A DNA stretch of 64,000 nucleotides from Geobacter sp. (GTDB lineage Bacteria; Desulfobacterota; Desulfuromonadia; Geobacterales; DSM-12255), in the NCBI GenBank assembly GCA_009886125.1, contig VFJK01000154.1:1-64000 (forward strand), given 5' to 3'. How positions within the stretch are numbered: the stretch's first letter is position 1; each line of letters begins with the position of its first letter. A program made the translations under genes and the position numbers. Below are positions 53,428 to 62,305 of this stretch, piece after piece. The notes beneath the pieces were generated by a model. The model saw only the letters and a program-made list of their open reading frames with translations, was not told the origin of the DNA and did not search any database.

Positions 53428-55854
53428 ATGGCCATAAAGAAATCCGAACTCTATTCATCCCTCTGGCAATCCTGCGACGAGCTGCGCGGCGGGATGGATG
53501 CCAGTCAATATAAAGACTACGTGCTGGTGCTGCTGTTTGTGAAATACGTCAGCGACAAATACGCCGGGGTGCCGTATGCGCCGATCACAATTCCTGATGG
53601 TGCCAGTTTCACGGATATGATCGCACTCAAGGGTAAGCCCGACATCGGCGACCAGATCAATAAGAAAATCATCGGACCGCTGGCAAATGCCAACAGGCTG
53701 TCGGACATGCCGGATTTCAATGATGCGAGTAAGCTGGGCAGCGGTTCGGAAATTGTGGAGCGGCTCACCAATCTCATCTCCATCTTTGAAAACAAGGCGC
53801 TCGACTTCAGTAAGAACCGTGCCGAGGGCGATGATATCCTTGGCGATGCCTATGAATACCTGATGCGCCACTTTGCCACCGAGAGTGGCAAGAGCAAGGG
53901 GCAGTTCTATACCCCCGCCGAAGTCAGCCGCATTATGGCGCAGATCATCGGCATTCGTAATGCACAGACGACGAACAAAACCTCTGTTTATGACCCGACG
54001 GGCGGTTCGGGATCGCTGCTGCTGAAAGTGGGCGACGAAGCTCAAACCAAGGTCACGCTCTACGGGCAGGAGAAGGACGCGGCTACCTCCGGCTTGGCAC
54101 GCATGAATATGATCCTGCACGATTACCCCACGGCCCTGATCAAGCAGGGCAATACGCTATCCAATCCGCTTTTTTTCAACGAGGACGGATCACTCAAGAC
54201 CTTCGATTATGTTGTTGCGAATCCTCCATTCAGCGACAAACGCTGGAGTACCGGCGTGGATGTGCTCAATGACCCCTACGATCGCTTCAAGCCTTTCGGC
54301 ACGCCTCCTGCCAAGCAGGGAGATTACGCCTATCTGCTGCACATCGTCCGCTCGCTCAAGAGCACCGGCAAAGGCGCCTGCATTCTACCGCACGGCGTAC
54401 TGTTTCGCGGCAATGCCGAGGCCGACATCCGCAAGAATCTCATCCGCAAGGGGTACATCAAGGGGATCATCGGCCTGCCCCCTAACTTGTTCTACGGCAC
54501 CGGCATTCCTGCCTGCATCATCGTTATCGACAAGGAAAGCGCCCACACCCGCAAGGGGATCTTCATGGTGGACGCCAGCAGCGGCTACCTCAAGGACGGC
54601 AACAAGAACCGCCTGCGCGACTGCGACCTCCACCAGATCGTCGATGTCTTCAACAAACGGCTGGAAATTCCCAAATACTCCCGCATGGTGGGTGTGGAGG
54701 AGATCGAGAAGAACGACTTCAACCTCAACATTCCGCGCTACATCGACAGCCAGCAGGCCGAGGATATTCAGGACATCGAAGGTCATCTGAAGGGGGGCAT
54801 TCCCAGTGCCGATGTGGATGCCTTGCAACCGTATTGGGACGTCTGTCCGCAACTGCGGCAGACCCTGTTCTCCCCTCGCCCTCAGGGAGAGGGGCCGGGG
54901 GTGAGGGTCGGCTACCTTGATCTGGCCGTATCCAAGCAAGCCATCAAGCCTACCATCTACGAGCATCCCGAGTTTGTTACCTTCATCGGCAGCATGAATG
55001 CCCTGTTTGCCGACTGGCAGCAGCGCAGTACCCAAACACTCAAGAGCCTGCAAGCCGGTTGTCACCCCAAGAACGTCATCGCCCTGCTTGCGGAAGAGCT
55101 GCTCGCGCACTACACCGGCAAGCCGCTGATCCATCAGTACGACGTCTATCAGCATCTGATGGATTACTGGTCCACGGTCATGCAGGACGATTGCTACCTG
55201 ATCGCCGCCGACGGCTGGCAGGCCGAGACCTACCGGGTTATCGAGAAGGACAAAAAGGGCAAGGAGAAGGATAAAGGCTGGACGTGCGACCTGGTGCCCA
55301 AACCGCTGATTGTTGATAAATACTTCGCCGCAGAGCAAACGGCCATCCGTGAGCAGGAGGCAATACTGGAGAGTGTGGCCGCCCGGATGACGGAGATGGA
55401 AGAGGAGCACGGCGGCGAGGAAGGTGCCTTTTCGGAACTGGACAAGGTGAACAAGGCCAATGTCACCGCACGGCTGAAAGAGATCAAAGGCGACAAAGAT
55501 GCCAAGGAAGAGGCCGATGTCCTGAATGCCTGGCTGAAACTGAGCACGCAGGAAGCCGATCTCAAGAAAGCCCTGAAAGAAGCCGAGGCAGCACTGGATG
55601 CGCTGGCTTATACGAAATATCCCAAGCTCACTGAGGCAGAAATCAAGACGCTGGTTGTTGAAGACAAGTGGCTGGCAACTATCTCTGCCGCCATACATGG
55701 CGAGATGGATCGTATCAGTCAGGTACTGACCCAGCGGGTGAAAGAGCTCGCAGAGCGTTATGAGACGCCACTGCCACAAGCATCAAAACAAGTTGCCGTG
55801 TTGGAGCAGACTGTGAACGCCCACTTGGCTCGGATGGGGTTCTCATGGAACTGA
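53428..55854 (+). CDS. hsdM: Type I restriction-modification methyltransferase HsdM
   Basis: Methylates adenine as part of the M2S complex. The 808-residue protein has an HsdM N-terminal helical domain (ELYSSLWQSCDELRGGMDAS, YVLVLLFVKYVSDKY), GQFYTPAEVSRIMAQI, SAM motif I YDPTGGSGSLLL (188-199) and motif IV NPPF (265-268). It is longer than the usual 500-550 residues because of a charged C-terminal region (coiled coil, about 630-790). A short palindromic repeat is inserted in frame at about residues 482-494. It overlaps hsdS by 10 bases. Confidence 0.94.
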   Translation: MAIKKSELYSSLWQSCDELRGGMDASQYKDYVLVLLFVKYVSDKYAGVPYAPITIPDGASFTDMIALKGKPDIGDQINKKIIGPLANANRLSDMPDFNDASKLGSGSEIVERLTNLISIFENKALDFSKNRAEGDDILGDAYEYLMRHFATESGKSKGQFYTPAEVSRIMAQIIGIRNAQTTNKTSVYDPTGGSGSLLLKVGDEAQTKVTLYGQEKDAATSGLARMNMILHDYPTALIKQGNTLSNPLFFNEDGSLKTFDYVVANPPFSDKRWSTGVDVLNDPYDRFKPFGTPPAKQGDYAYLLHIVRSLKSTGKGACILPHGVLFRGNAEADIRKNLIRKGYIKGIIGLPPNLFYGTGIPACIIVIDKESAHTRKGIFMVDASSGYLKDGNKNRLRDCDLHQIVDVFNKRLEIPKYSRMVGVEEIEKNDFNLNIPRYIDSQQAEDIQDIEGHLKGGIPSADVDALQPYWDVCPQLRQTLFSPRPQGEGPGVRVGYLDLAVSKQAIKPTIYEHPEFVTFIGSMNALFADWQQRSTQTLKSLQAGCHPKNVIALLAEELLAHYTGKPLIHQYDVYQHLMDYWSTVMQDDCYLIAADGWQAETYRVIEKDKKGKEKDKGWTCDLVPKPLIVDKYFAAEQTAIREQEAILESVAARMTEMEEEHGGEEGAFSELDKVNKANVTARLKEIKGDKDAKEEADVLNAWLKLSTQEADLKKALKEAEAALDALAYTKYPKLTEAEIKTLVVEDKWLATISAAIHGEMDRISQVLTQRVKELAERYETPLPQASKQVAVLEQTVNAHLARMGFSWN
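54871..54908 (+). repeat. REP-like palindrome inserted in frame inside hsdM
   Basis: The stretch CCCTCGCCCTCAGGGAGAGG and its continuation GGCCGGGGGTGAGGG form the dispersed palindrome commonly seen between genes of many proteobacteria. Here it lies inside the reading frame and encodes SPRPQGEGPGVRVG, unlike the surrounding sequence, without disturbing the frame. Confidence 0.75.
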
Positions 55855-57050
55855 GGCCGGGTTACAAGCAAACCGAAGTCGGTTTGATACCAGATGATTG
55901 GAAGGTTCGACGGATTAAAGACCTTATCACCATCAAGAGTGGATTTGCATTTAGCAGCACGTATTATGCGGACAAGGGACCGATCCTGCTGACACCTGGC
56001 AATTTCAAATTGGCAGGAGGGCTTTATTTTAATGATCGCAACACTAAACGCTATTTAGGTCCATACACGAATTCGATGGTTTTTGAGTATGGCGACCTAT
56101 TGATCGTGATGACCGATTTAACGCCAGATTGCAATCTTCTCGGTAAGCCGGCTTTTGTAAAACTTGACGAAAAAATACTCCATAACCAGCGGATCGGCAA
56201 AATTATTCCGAGTAGTAATCTTCTCTCAATGGACTTCCTATATTGGTTCTTTTCATCGGACGCTCATGCAGCAAGAATGAAGGAGACGGCTACTGGCTCA
56301 ACAGTCCGACACACGTCAAACGGAAGCATCTACGGTAGTCTGATCCCCCTCCCACCCACCAAAGCCGAACAAGAAGCTATCGCCAACGCATTGAGCGATA
56401 CAGATGCCCTCATCGAATCCTTGGAACAACTCATCACCAAAAAACGCCACATCAAACAAGGGGCCATGCAGGAATTGCTCACTGGCAAAAAGCGCCTGCC
56501 GGGGTTCAGTGGGGAGTGGATGATCGATTACATTGAAAATCTCGCCAATATCTCTACTGGTAGCAAAAACACTCAAGATCGCGTTGATGATGGTGAATTT
56601 CCGTTCTTTGTGCGGTCTCAAACTATCGAGCGTATCAATAGTTATTCATTTGATGGGGAAGCAGTTCTTACCGCAGGCGATGGCGTTGGAACTGGAAAGG
56701 TATTCCATTACATCAATGGTAAATTCGATGCACATCAACGTGTTTACCGTATCAGCGACTTCAGTGAACGTATAGATGGATATTTCTTTTACCTCTATTT
56801 CAGTAACCACTTTTATAACAGGATCATGCAGATGACAGCCAAATCATCAGTAGATTCAGTTCGGCGTGAGATGATCGCAATGATGCCCATACCGCTCCCG
56901 CCCACCAAATCCGAACAAACCGCCATAGCCACCATCCTTTCCGACATGGACGCCGAGATCACCAACCTCGAAACCAAGCTCGCCAAAACCCGGCAGCTCA
57001 AGCAAGGCATGATGCGGGAACTCCTGACCGGGAGGATACGATTGAAATGA
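55845..57050 (+). CDS. hsdS: Type I restriction specificity subunit HsdS
   Basis: The 401-residue protein has two target-recognition domains. Each half ends in the repeated motif PLPPTKAEQEAIANALSDTD / PLPPTKSEQTAIATILSDMD, followed by a helix and the tail KQGAMQELLTGKKRL / KQGMMRELLTGRIRL. This gives a bipartite target. It overlaps hsdM by 10 bases and the AlbA_2 gene by 4. A copy of the tail motif recurs after the AlbA_2 gene at 58917. Confidence 0.93.
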   Translation: MELRPGYKQTEVGLIPDDWKVRRIKDLITIKSGFAFSSTYYADKGPILLTPGNFKLAGGLYFNDRNTKRYLGPYTNSMVFEYGDLLIVMTDLTPDCNLLGKPAFVKLDEKILHNQRIGKIIPSSNLLSMDFLYWFFSSDAHAARMKETATGSTVRHTSNGSIYGSLIPLPPTKAEQEAIANALSDTDALIESLEQLITKKRHIKQGAMQELLTGKKRLPGFSGEWMIDYIENLANISTGSKNTQDRVDDGEFPFFVRSQTIERINSYSFDGEAVLTAGDGVGTGKVFHYINGKFDAHQRVYRISDFSERIDGYFFYLYFSNHFYNRIMQMTAKSSVDSVRREMIAMMPIPLPPTKSEQTAIATILSDMDAEITNLETKLAKTRQLKQGMMRELLTGRIRLK

Positions 57051-58918
57051 CCATAGATCAATTACTCGATACTCTGCAGCTTGGTGAAGACCAGGACATC
57101 GAATTCAAGGCAGCTGATGGCGGTTTGCCACGCTCTCTCTGGGACACGGTTTCTGCCTTTGCCAATACTGATGGCGGTTATATTGTGCTTGGGGTCGCAG
57201 AGCGAGACGGAGGATTTATCATTGAAGGAGTGCGTAAGCCCGAAACCCTCCTCAAGACGTTTTGGGATGGCCACAATAATCCCCAAAAGCTGAATCAGCC
57301 TGTGTGTAGTGCCTCTGATGTGGCTGTCATACCGGTGGACAAGCATCGGTTGGTGTGCATCCATGTACCCAGAGTCAGTCGTCAGCAGCGCCCGGTGTAT
57401 ATCAACGGCAATCCTCTTTTGGGTACCTACAAACGCAATTTTGAGGGTGATTACCGCTGCACAGAAGCTGAAGTACGGCAAATGCTGCGCGACGCGGGGG
57501 ATGAACCCCTGGATGGCCAGATTATGGAGGGGTTTGACCTGAGTGATCTGGATACGGAATCACTTGCCGCCTATCGCAACCGGTTTGCCTCCCGTGACCC
57601 GGACCACCCGTTTCTGGCCTTAAACGATCTGGACTTTCTTGAACGCTTGGGCGGGTTGCGTCGTGACCGGCGTAGCGGTGCAGAAGGTATTACCCTGGCC
57701 GGCATCCTGATGTTTGGTAATGAACGCTGCCTTCTTGATGCGCTTCCTCATTTTCACCTTGATTATCAGGAACAGCTGTCAAGTAACCCGGAAGAACGGT
57801 GGACCTATCGCTTGACCCTGGACGGCAAGTGGGTACCGAACCTGTTCAATTTTTACTATCGCGTCTATCCACGACTTGTAGATGGAGTTGATGTGCCTTT
57901 CAAGCTGGACAGGGCTTCCATACGGCTGGAAGAGACCCATGTGCATGAGGCGCTGCGGGAGGCGCTTGTAAACACCCTGATCCATTCCGATCATCAATCA
58001 TCCCGCCCAATCACTATCATCAAACGAAAAGACACCTTTGTCTTTGCAAATCCGGGACGTCTGCGTATTCCCAAAGAGCAGTTGTACTCCGGTGGCGTAA
58101 GCGACCCACGCAACCCGAATCTGCAGAAGATGTTCCAGATGCTGGGTCTGGGTGAGAAAGCAGGTTCCGGTTTTCAGAAGATTTTGCGTGCATGGCGAGA
58201 ACAGCATTGGATGATACCTCTGGTGGCAGAGAACCCAACTCTTGAAATGACGAGAGTTTTCCTGCCAATAGCCAGCATGATACCGGATGATGTGGAACGG
58301 GAACTTCGCTTGGTGGTTGGCGATGCTTACAGAACGCTGGATGAATTGGGACGGGTGATCTTGATGCTGGCGCACCGTTTCGGTGAAGTCGGGAACGAAG
58401 ACATCCAGCACTATCGAAAGGAGCATTCCAGAGATATTGGTACCCGTTTGGGCCAGATGGCAACATCAGGATGGCTTGAAAAAGCCGGGCATGGCCGTGG
58501 TACCCGCTATCGTTGGCCAGCGACCCGCAACTTGGGACTGTTTGATACTATTCCAAATGTTCTTGTAGGCTCCGAACATTTGCAGCCGAGCTCCGAACAT
58601 TTGAAGCTTAGCTCCGAACATTTGAAGCTTAGCTCCGAACATTTGAGCTCCGAACAAGAAGACAAATTGTTACAAATAGCAGTGGATGTGCGTGGGAAAG
58701 GCAAGGTTCCCAAGGTGTTGATGGAAGCAACCATTCTTTCTCTTTGCGAAGGGGACTGGCTTTCGCTCCGAACATTGGCTCGGGTGCTAAACCGGGAGCC
58801 CGACTCTTTGCGAAACCATTACATCACTGATATGTTACGAGATGGCCGTTTGCAGGCACGGGTGCCTGGAAAATCTAACCATCCAAATCAGGCATACCGT
58901 ACAACACCAAGTCGTTAA
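57047..58918 (+). CDS. Schlafen AlbA_2 domain ATPase-like protein, copy 2
   Basis: The 623-residue product begins with an AlbA_2 domain (EDQDIEFKAADGGLP, WDTVSAFANTDGGYIVLGV). A GHKL-like region with REALVNTLIHSDHQ and FANPGRLRIP follows near 300-345, then winged-helix-like segments. A serine-rich tandem repeat (units of SSEHLKL) joins two C-terminal domains. It belongs to the same class as the gene at 39222 but the two are not close. The start overlaps hsdS by 4 bases. Role unknown; its position inside an R-M operon suggests regulation or backup defence. Confidence 0.82.
   Translation: MTIDQLLDTLQLGEDQDIEFKAADGGLPRSLWDTVSAFANTDGGYIVLGVAERDGGFIIEGVRKPETLLKTFWDGHNNPQKLNQPVCSASDVAVIPVDKHRLVCIHVPRVSRQQRPVYINGNPLLGTYKRNFEGDYRCTEAEVRQMLRDAGDEPLDGQIMEGFDLSDLDTESLAAYRNRFASRDPDHPFLALNDLDFLERLGGLRRDRRSGAEGITLAGILMFGNERCLLDALPHFHLDYQEQLSSNPEERWTYRLTLDGKWVPNLFNFYYRVYPRLVDGVDVPFKLDRASIRLEETHVHEALREALVNTLIHSDHQSSRPITIIKRKDTFVFANPGRLRIPKEQLYSGGVSDPRNPNLQKMFQMLGLGEKAGSGFQKILRAWREQHWMIPLVAENPTLEMTRVFLPIASMIPDDVERELRLVVGDAYRTLDELGRVILMLAHRFGEVGNEDIQHYRKEHSRDIGTRLGQMATSGWLEKAGHGRGTRYRWPATRNLGLFDTIPNVLVGSEHLQPSSEHLKLSSEHLKLSSEHLSSEQEDKLLQIAVDVRGKGKVPKVLMEATILSLCEGDWLSLRTLARVLNREPDSLRNHYITDMLRDGRLQARVPGKSNHPNQAYRTTPSR
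58569..58658 (+). repeat. 21-bp tandem repeats in the AlbA_2 gene
   Basis: GCTCCGAACATT starts at 58569, 58590, 58611 and 58632, exactly 21 bp apart, with a partial unit at 58647 and another GCTCCGAACATT at 58765. Units encode SSEHLKL. The period is in frame, so repeat number can change without loss of the gene. Confidence 0.85.
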
Positions 58919-58967
58919 ACAAGGCATGATGCACAACCTGCTCACCGGAAGGATTCGACTGGTATGA
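58917..58967 (+). pseudogene. hsdS C-terminal tail remnant
   Basis: The frame KQGMMHNLLTGRIRLV followed by TGA matches the end of the hsdS gene at 55845 (KQGMMRELLTGRIRL) at 13 of 15 positions, but has no gene before it other than the AlbA_2 ORF in another frame. It is best read as the 3' end of a second or former hsdS displaced by arrival of the AlbA_2 gene. Confidence 0.75.
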
Positions 58968-58978
58968 TGTGTTTGCAG

Positions 58979-59013
58979 AAAACTAAAATAAGCAGCTACG
59001 CTATTTTAGTTTT
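58979..59013. other. AT-rich hairpin upstream of hsdR
   Basis: AAAACTAAAATA pairs perfectly with TATTTTAGTTTT around an 11-nt loop containing GC pairs. It may terminate the hsdM-hsdS-AlbA_2 transcript or serve as an operator. CTAAAATAAG recurs just downstream (59033). The remaining spacer to 59216 shows no gene. Confidence 0.5.
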
Positions 59014-59215
59014 TCAGCAAAATCTAAAATAAGGGGATGGTTAAAGCGAACATGTTGCCGCTCAATTTATAAGAAGTTATTCGGTGTTATACAAATAAGG
59101 CCCTATAACTATGAATAATTCAGTATAAATACCCACTGGAGATATTTACTGTGCCTCTATTTGATCAATTCATGCTGCGTGCTATACCTGATTTTGATTC
59201 CAAGGGGAAAAGCTC

Positions 59216-62200
59216 ATGACCACCATCGGCCAGCCAGAACGCGCCACTCAGAACCGCATCATCGCCCTATTCCGGGACGAACTCGGCTATCGCTACCTCG
59301 GCGACAAGACAGATCTCCCGAACAACAGCAACATCGAAGAAGCACTCCTCACCGCTTATCTTACCAAAAACGACTACACTCGCGCACAGATCAGCAATGC
59401 AATCTACAAACTTCGTATTGAGTCGGACAACCCGAACCGCAGCCTCTACGACAACAACAAGGAGGTTTACAAACTGTTACGCTACGGCGTACCGGTGAAG
59501 ATCGAAGCGGGCAAGGTTACTGAGACGGTCCATCTGATTAACTGGAATGAGGCGAAGAACAACGATTTTGCAATTGCCGAGGAAGTCACACTGCACGGCA
59601 ACTTCGACCGTCGTCCCGACCTGGTACTCTATGTCAACGGCATTGCCGTGGGGGTGCTGGAGCTGAAGAACAGCCGCATCTCTATTGGCGACGGAATCCG
59701 CCAAAACATCTCCAACCAGCAGCCGCAGTTCAACGAGTGGTTTTTCAGCACGGTGCAATTCATCTTTGCCGGTAACGATTCCGAGGGGCTGCAATACGGA
59801 ACGATCAAGACGGAAGAGAAGTATTTCCTGAAATGGAAGGAAGACGAGGCGGACAACAGCCGCTTCAAGCTGGATAAATACCTGCTCAAGATGTGCAACA
59901 AGGAGCGGCTGATAGAACTGATGCACGACTTCGTGCTGTTCGATGGCGGCATGAAGAAGCTGCCGCGCGTCCACCAGTATTTCGGCATCAAGGCAGCGCA
60001 GGCCCATGTCCACCGCCGTGAGGGCGGCATTATCTGGCACACCCAGGGGAGCGGCAAGAGCATCGTCATGGTGCTGCTTGCCAAGTGGATCCTGGAAAAC
60101 AAACCCAATGCCCGCGTGGTGATCGTCACCGACCGCGACGAACTGGACAAGCAGATCGAAGGCGTCTTCACCGCTGCCAGTCACCCTATGACCCGCGCCA
60201 GCAGTGGCCGCGACCTGATGACCCAACTTGGACAGGCCACACCGCGCCTGCTCTGCTCGCTGGTGCACAAGTTCGGCAGGAAGGGCGTGGATGATTTCGA
60301 GCAGTTCATCAAGGAGCTGGAAGCTCAACCCTGCCATACGGTGGGCGAGATTTTCGTATTCGTGGACGAATGTCATCGCACCCAGAGCGGCAAACTGCAC
60401 CGCACCATGAAGGCGCTGATGCCCAATGCCGTGTTCATCGGCTTTACCGGCACGCCGCTGCTCAAGCAGGACAAACAGACCAGCCTGGAGGTTTTCGGCG
60501 GCTACATCCATACCTACAAGTTCAGCGAAGGGGTGGAGGATGGGGTTGTGCTCGACCTGATATATGAGGCACGGGACATCGACCAGCGGCTCGGCTCGGA
60601 AGACAGGATCGACACCTGGTTCGACGTAAAGACCAAGGGGCTGAACGATTGGCAGAAGGCGGCCCTGCGCGAACAGTGGGGCACCATGCAGAACGTACTC
60701 AGTTCACGGTCCCGTATGGATCGAGTGGTGGAAGACATCATCTTCGACTTTAGCGTGAAGCCGCGCCTCTCAAACGAACGTGGCAATGCCATCCTGGTGG
60801 CCTCCAGCATCTTTGAAGCGTGCAAGTATTTCGAGCTGTTCCAAAAGACGCCGTTCAAAGGCAAGTGTGCGGTAGTAACCTCCTACAATCCGCTGGCGAA
60901 AGACATTACCCTGGAGGATACCGGCGCGAATACTGAGACGGACAAGGAATCCATCTATACCACTTACACGACGTTGCTGAAGAACACAGGCATGCCCAAT
61001 ACTGAGGCGTACGAGGACCAGGCCAAGAAACTGTTCAAGGAGCAACCGGTCAATATGAAACTGCTGGTGGTGGTGGATAAACTGCTGACCGGCTTTGATG
61101 CGCCCAGCTGCACCTATCTCTATATCGACAAGAAAATGCAGGACCACGGGCTGTTTCAGGCCATCTGCCGCGTTAACCGTCTGGATGGGGAGGATAAAGA
61201 CTTCGGCTATGTCGTGGACTACAAGGACCTCTTCAAGAAGGTGGAGAACGCCATTGCGGTGTATACCTCCGAGCTGGATCACAGCGCCGGTGGTGTCGAT
61301 CCCGAGATTCTGCTGCAGGACCGCCTGACCAACGGTAGGGAACGGCTGGACAATGCGTTGGAAGCAATCGCCATGCTTTGTGAACCGGTAGCACCGCCCA
61401 AAAGAGATTTGGACTATATCCATTATTTCTGCGGCAACACGGAGATCCCGTCAGACCTGAAAGAACGTGAGACACAACGTGCTGCGCTCTACAAAGCGGC
61501 GGTTGCACTGGTACGGGCATACGCCAATATAGCGGACGAACTGGGCAAGGCAGGGTATAGCGAGGCCGACATCAAGCGTATCGATCAGCAACTCAAGAAT
61601 TATCTTAATCTCCGCGAGATCATCCGCAACGCTGCCGGCGAAAACCTGGACCTGAAAGCCTATGAAGCCGACATGCGGCACCTCATCGATACCTATATCG
61701 AAGCCGATGCGCCAAGGAAAATTTCGCCCTTCGACGATATACCGCTGCTGGACCTGATCGTGAAGACCGGCATTGCTGCTGCGATCAACAGCCTTCCGTC
61801 TGGGCTCAAGGGTAACAAGACCGCAGTTGCCGAGACCATCGAGAACAACGTCCGCAGCAAGATCATCAAGGAACACCTGAATGACCCTGCTTATTACGAC
61901 AAGATGTCGGCGATTCTGGACGAGATCATCAAATTCCGCAAAGAGCAGGCGGAAGCCTACGAGGAGTACCTGAAGAAGATCGCCGAACTGGCGAAGAGGG
62001 TGGAAGCGGGACAAGCGGAAGATACGCCTGAGCAGCTGAATACACCAGGGCTGCGTGCCCTCTACAATAATCTCAGGCCTAAAGGAGCTGCCGACCCTTC
62101 ACTTGCCTATGCGGGTGCTGCGCCAGACGCAATGCTCGACCTTGCCATCAGGATCGACGAAACGGTCAAGCACATCCGATCTGACGGCTGGCGCGGCGTT

Positions 62201-62305
62201 CAGGCCAAGGAGAATGTCATCAAGCATGCCTTGTATGGGGTTTTGCAGGACGTGACCGAGGTAGAGCGAATCTTTCTTATCATTGTGAAGCAGAGGGAAT
62301 ACTGA
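59216..62305 (+). CDS. hsdR: Type I restriction endonuclease/translocase HsdR
   Basis: Cuts unmodified DNA after ATP-driven translocation by the R2M2S complex. The 1029-residue protein has an N-terminal PD-(D/E)xK nuclease (Asp135 in RRPDLVLYV, Glu149-Leu-Lys151 in VGVLELKN). It then has SF2 motor motifs: Walker A TQGSGKS (276-282), VDECHR (383-388), FTGTPLL, and motif VI QAICRVNR. The helical C-terminus binds HsdM/HsdS. AAGGGG lies before the ATG. It is separated from the hsdS/AlbA_2 group by a 250-bp spacer and may have its own promoter. Confidence 0.95.
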   Translation: MTTIGQPERATQNRIIALFRDELGYRYLGDKTDLPNNSNIEEALLTAYLTKNDYTRAQISNAIYKLRIESDNPNRSLYDNNKEVYKLLRYGVPVKIEAGKVTETVHLINWNEAKNNDFAIAEEVTLHGNFDRRPDLVLYVNGIAVGVLELKNSRISIGDGIRQNISNQQPQFNEWFFSTVQFIFAGNDSEGLQYGTIKTEEKYFLKWKEDEADNSRFKLDKYLLKMCNKERLIELMHDFVLFDGGMKKLPRVHQYFGIKAAQAHVHRREGGIIWHTQGSGKSIVMVLLAKWILENKPNARVVIVTDRDELDKQIEGVFTAASHPMTRASSGRDLMTQLGQATPRLLCSLVHKFGRKGVDDFEQFIKELEAQPCHTVGEIFVFVDECHRTQSGKLHRTMKALMPNAVFIGFTGTPLLKQDKQTSLEVFGGYIHTYKFSEGVEDGVVLDLIYEARDIDQRLGSEDRIDTWFDVKTKGLNDWQKAALREQWGTMQNVLSSRSRMDRVVEDIIFDFSVKPRLSNERGNAILVASSIFEACKYFELFQKTPFKGKCAVVTSYNPLAKDITLEDTGANTETDKESIYTTYTTLLKNTGMPNTEAYEDQAKKLFKEQPVNMKLLVVVDKLLTGFDAPSCTYLYIDKKMQDHGLFQAICRVNRLDGEDKDFGYVVDYKDLFKKVENAIAVYTSELDHSAGGVDPEILLQDRLTNGRERLDNALEAIAMLCEPVAPPKRDLDYIHYFCGNTEIPSDLKERETQRAALYKAAVALVRAYANIADELGKAGYSEADIKRIDQQLKNYLNLREIIRNAAGENLDLKAYEADMRHLIDTYIEADAPRKISPFDDIPLLDLIVKTGIAAAINSLPSGLKGNKTAVAETIENNVRSKIIKEHLNDPAYYDKMSAILDEIIKFRKEQAEAYEEYLKKIAELAKRVEAGQAEDTPEQLNTPGLRALYNNLRPKGAADPSLAYAGAAPDAMLDLAIRIDETVKHIRSDGWRGVQAKENVIKHALYGVLQDVTEVERIFLIIVKQREY

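Noticed and set aside
54385-55779. Minus-strand 464-codon frame opposite hsdM
   Set aside because: Shadow of the HsdM frame, with low-complexity hydrophobic composition and no start signals.
58569-58658. 21-bp repeats as a CRISPR array
   Set aside because: Units are contiguous without unique spacers, lie inside a reading frame, and no cas gene is nearby.
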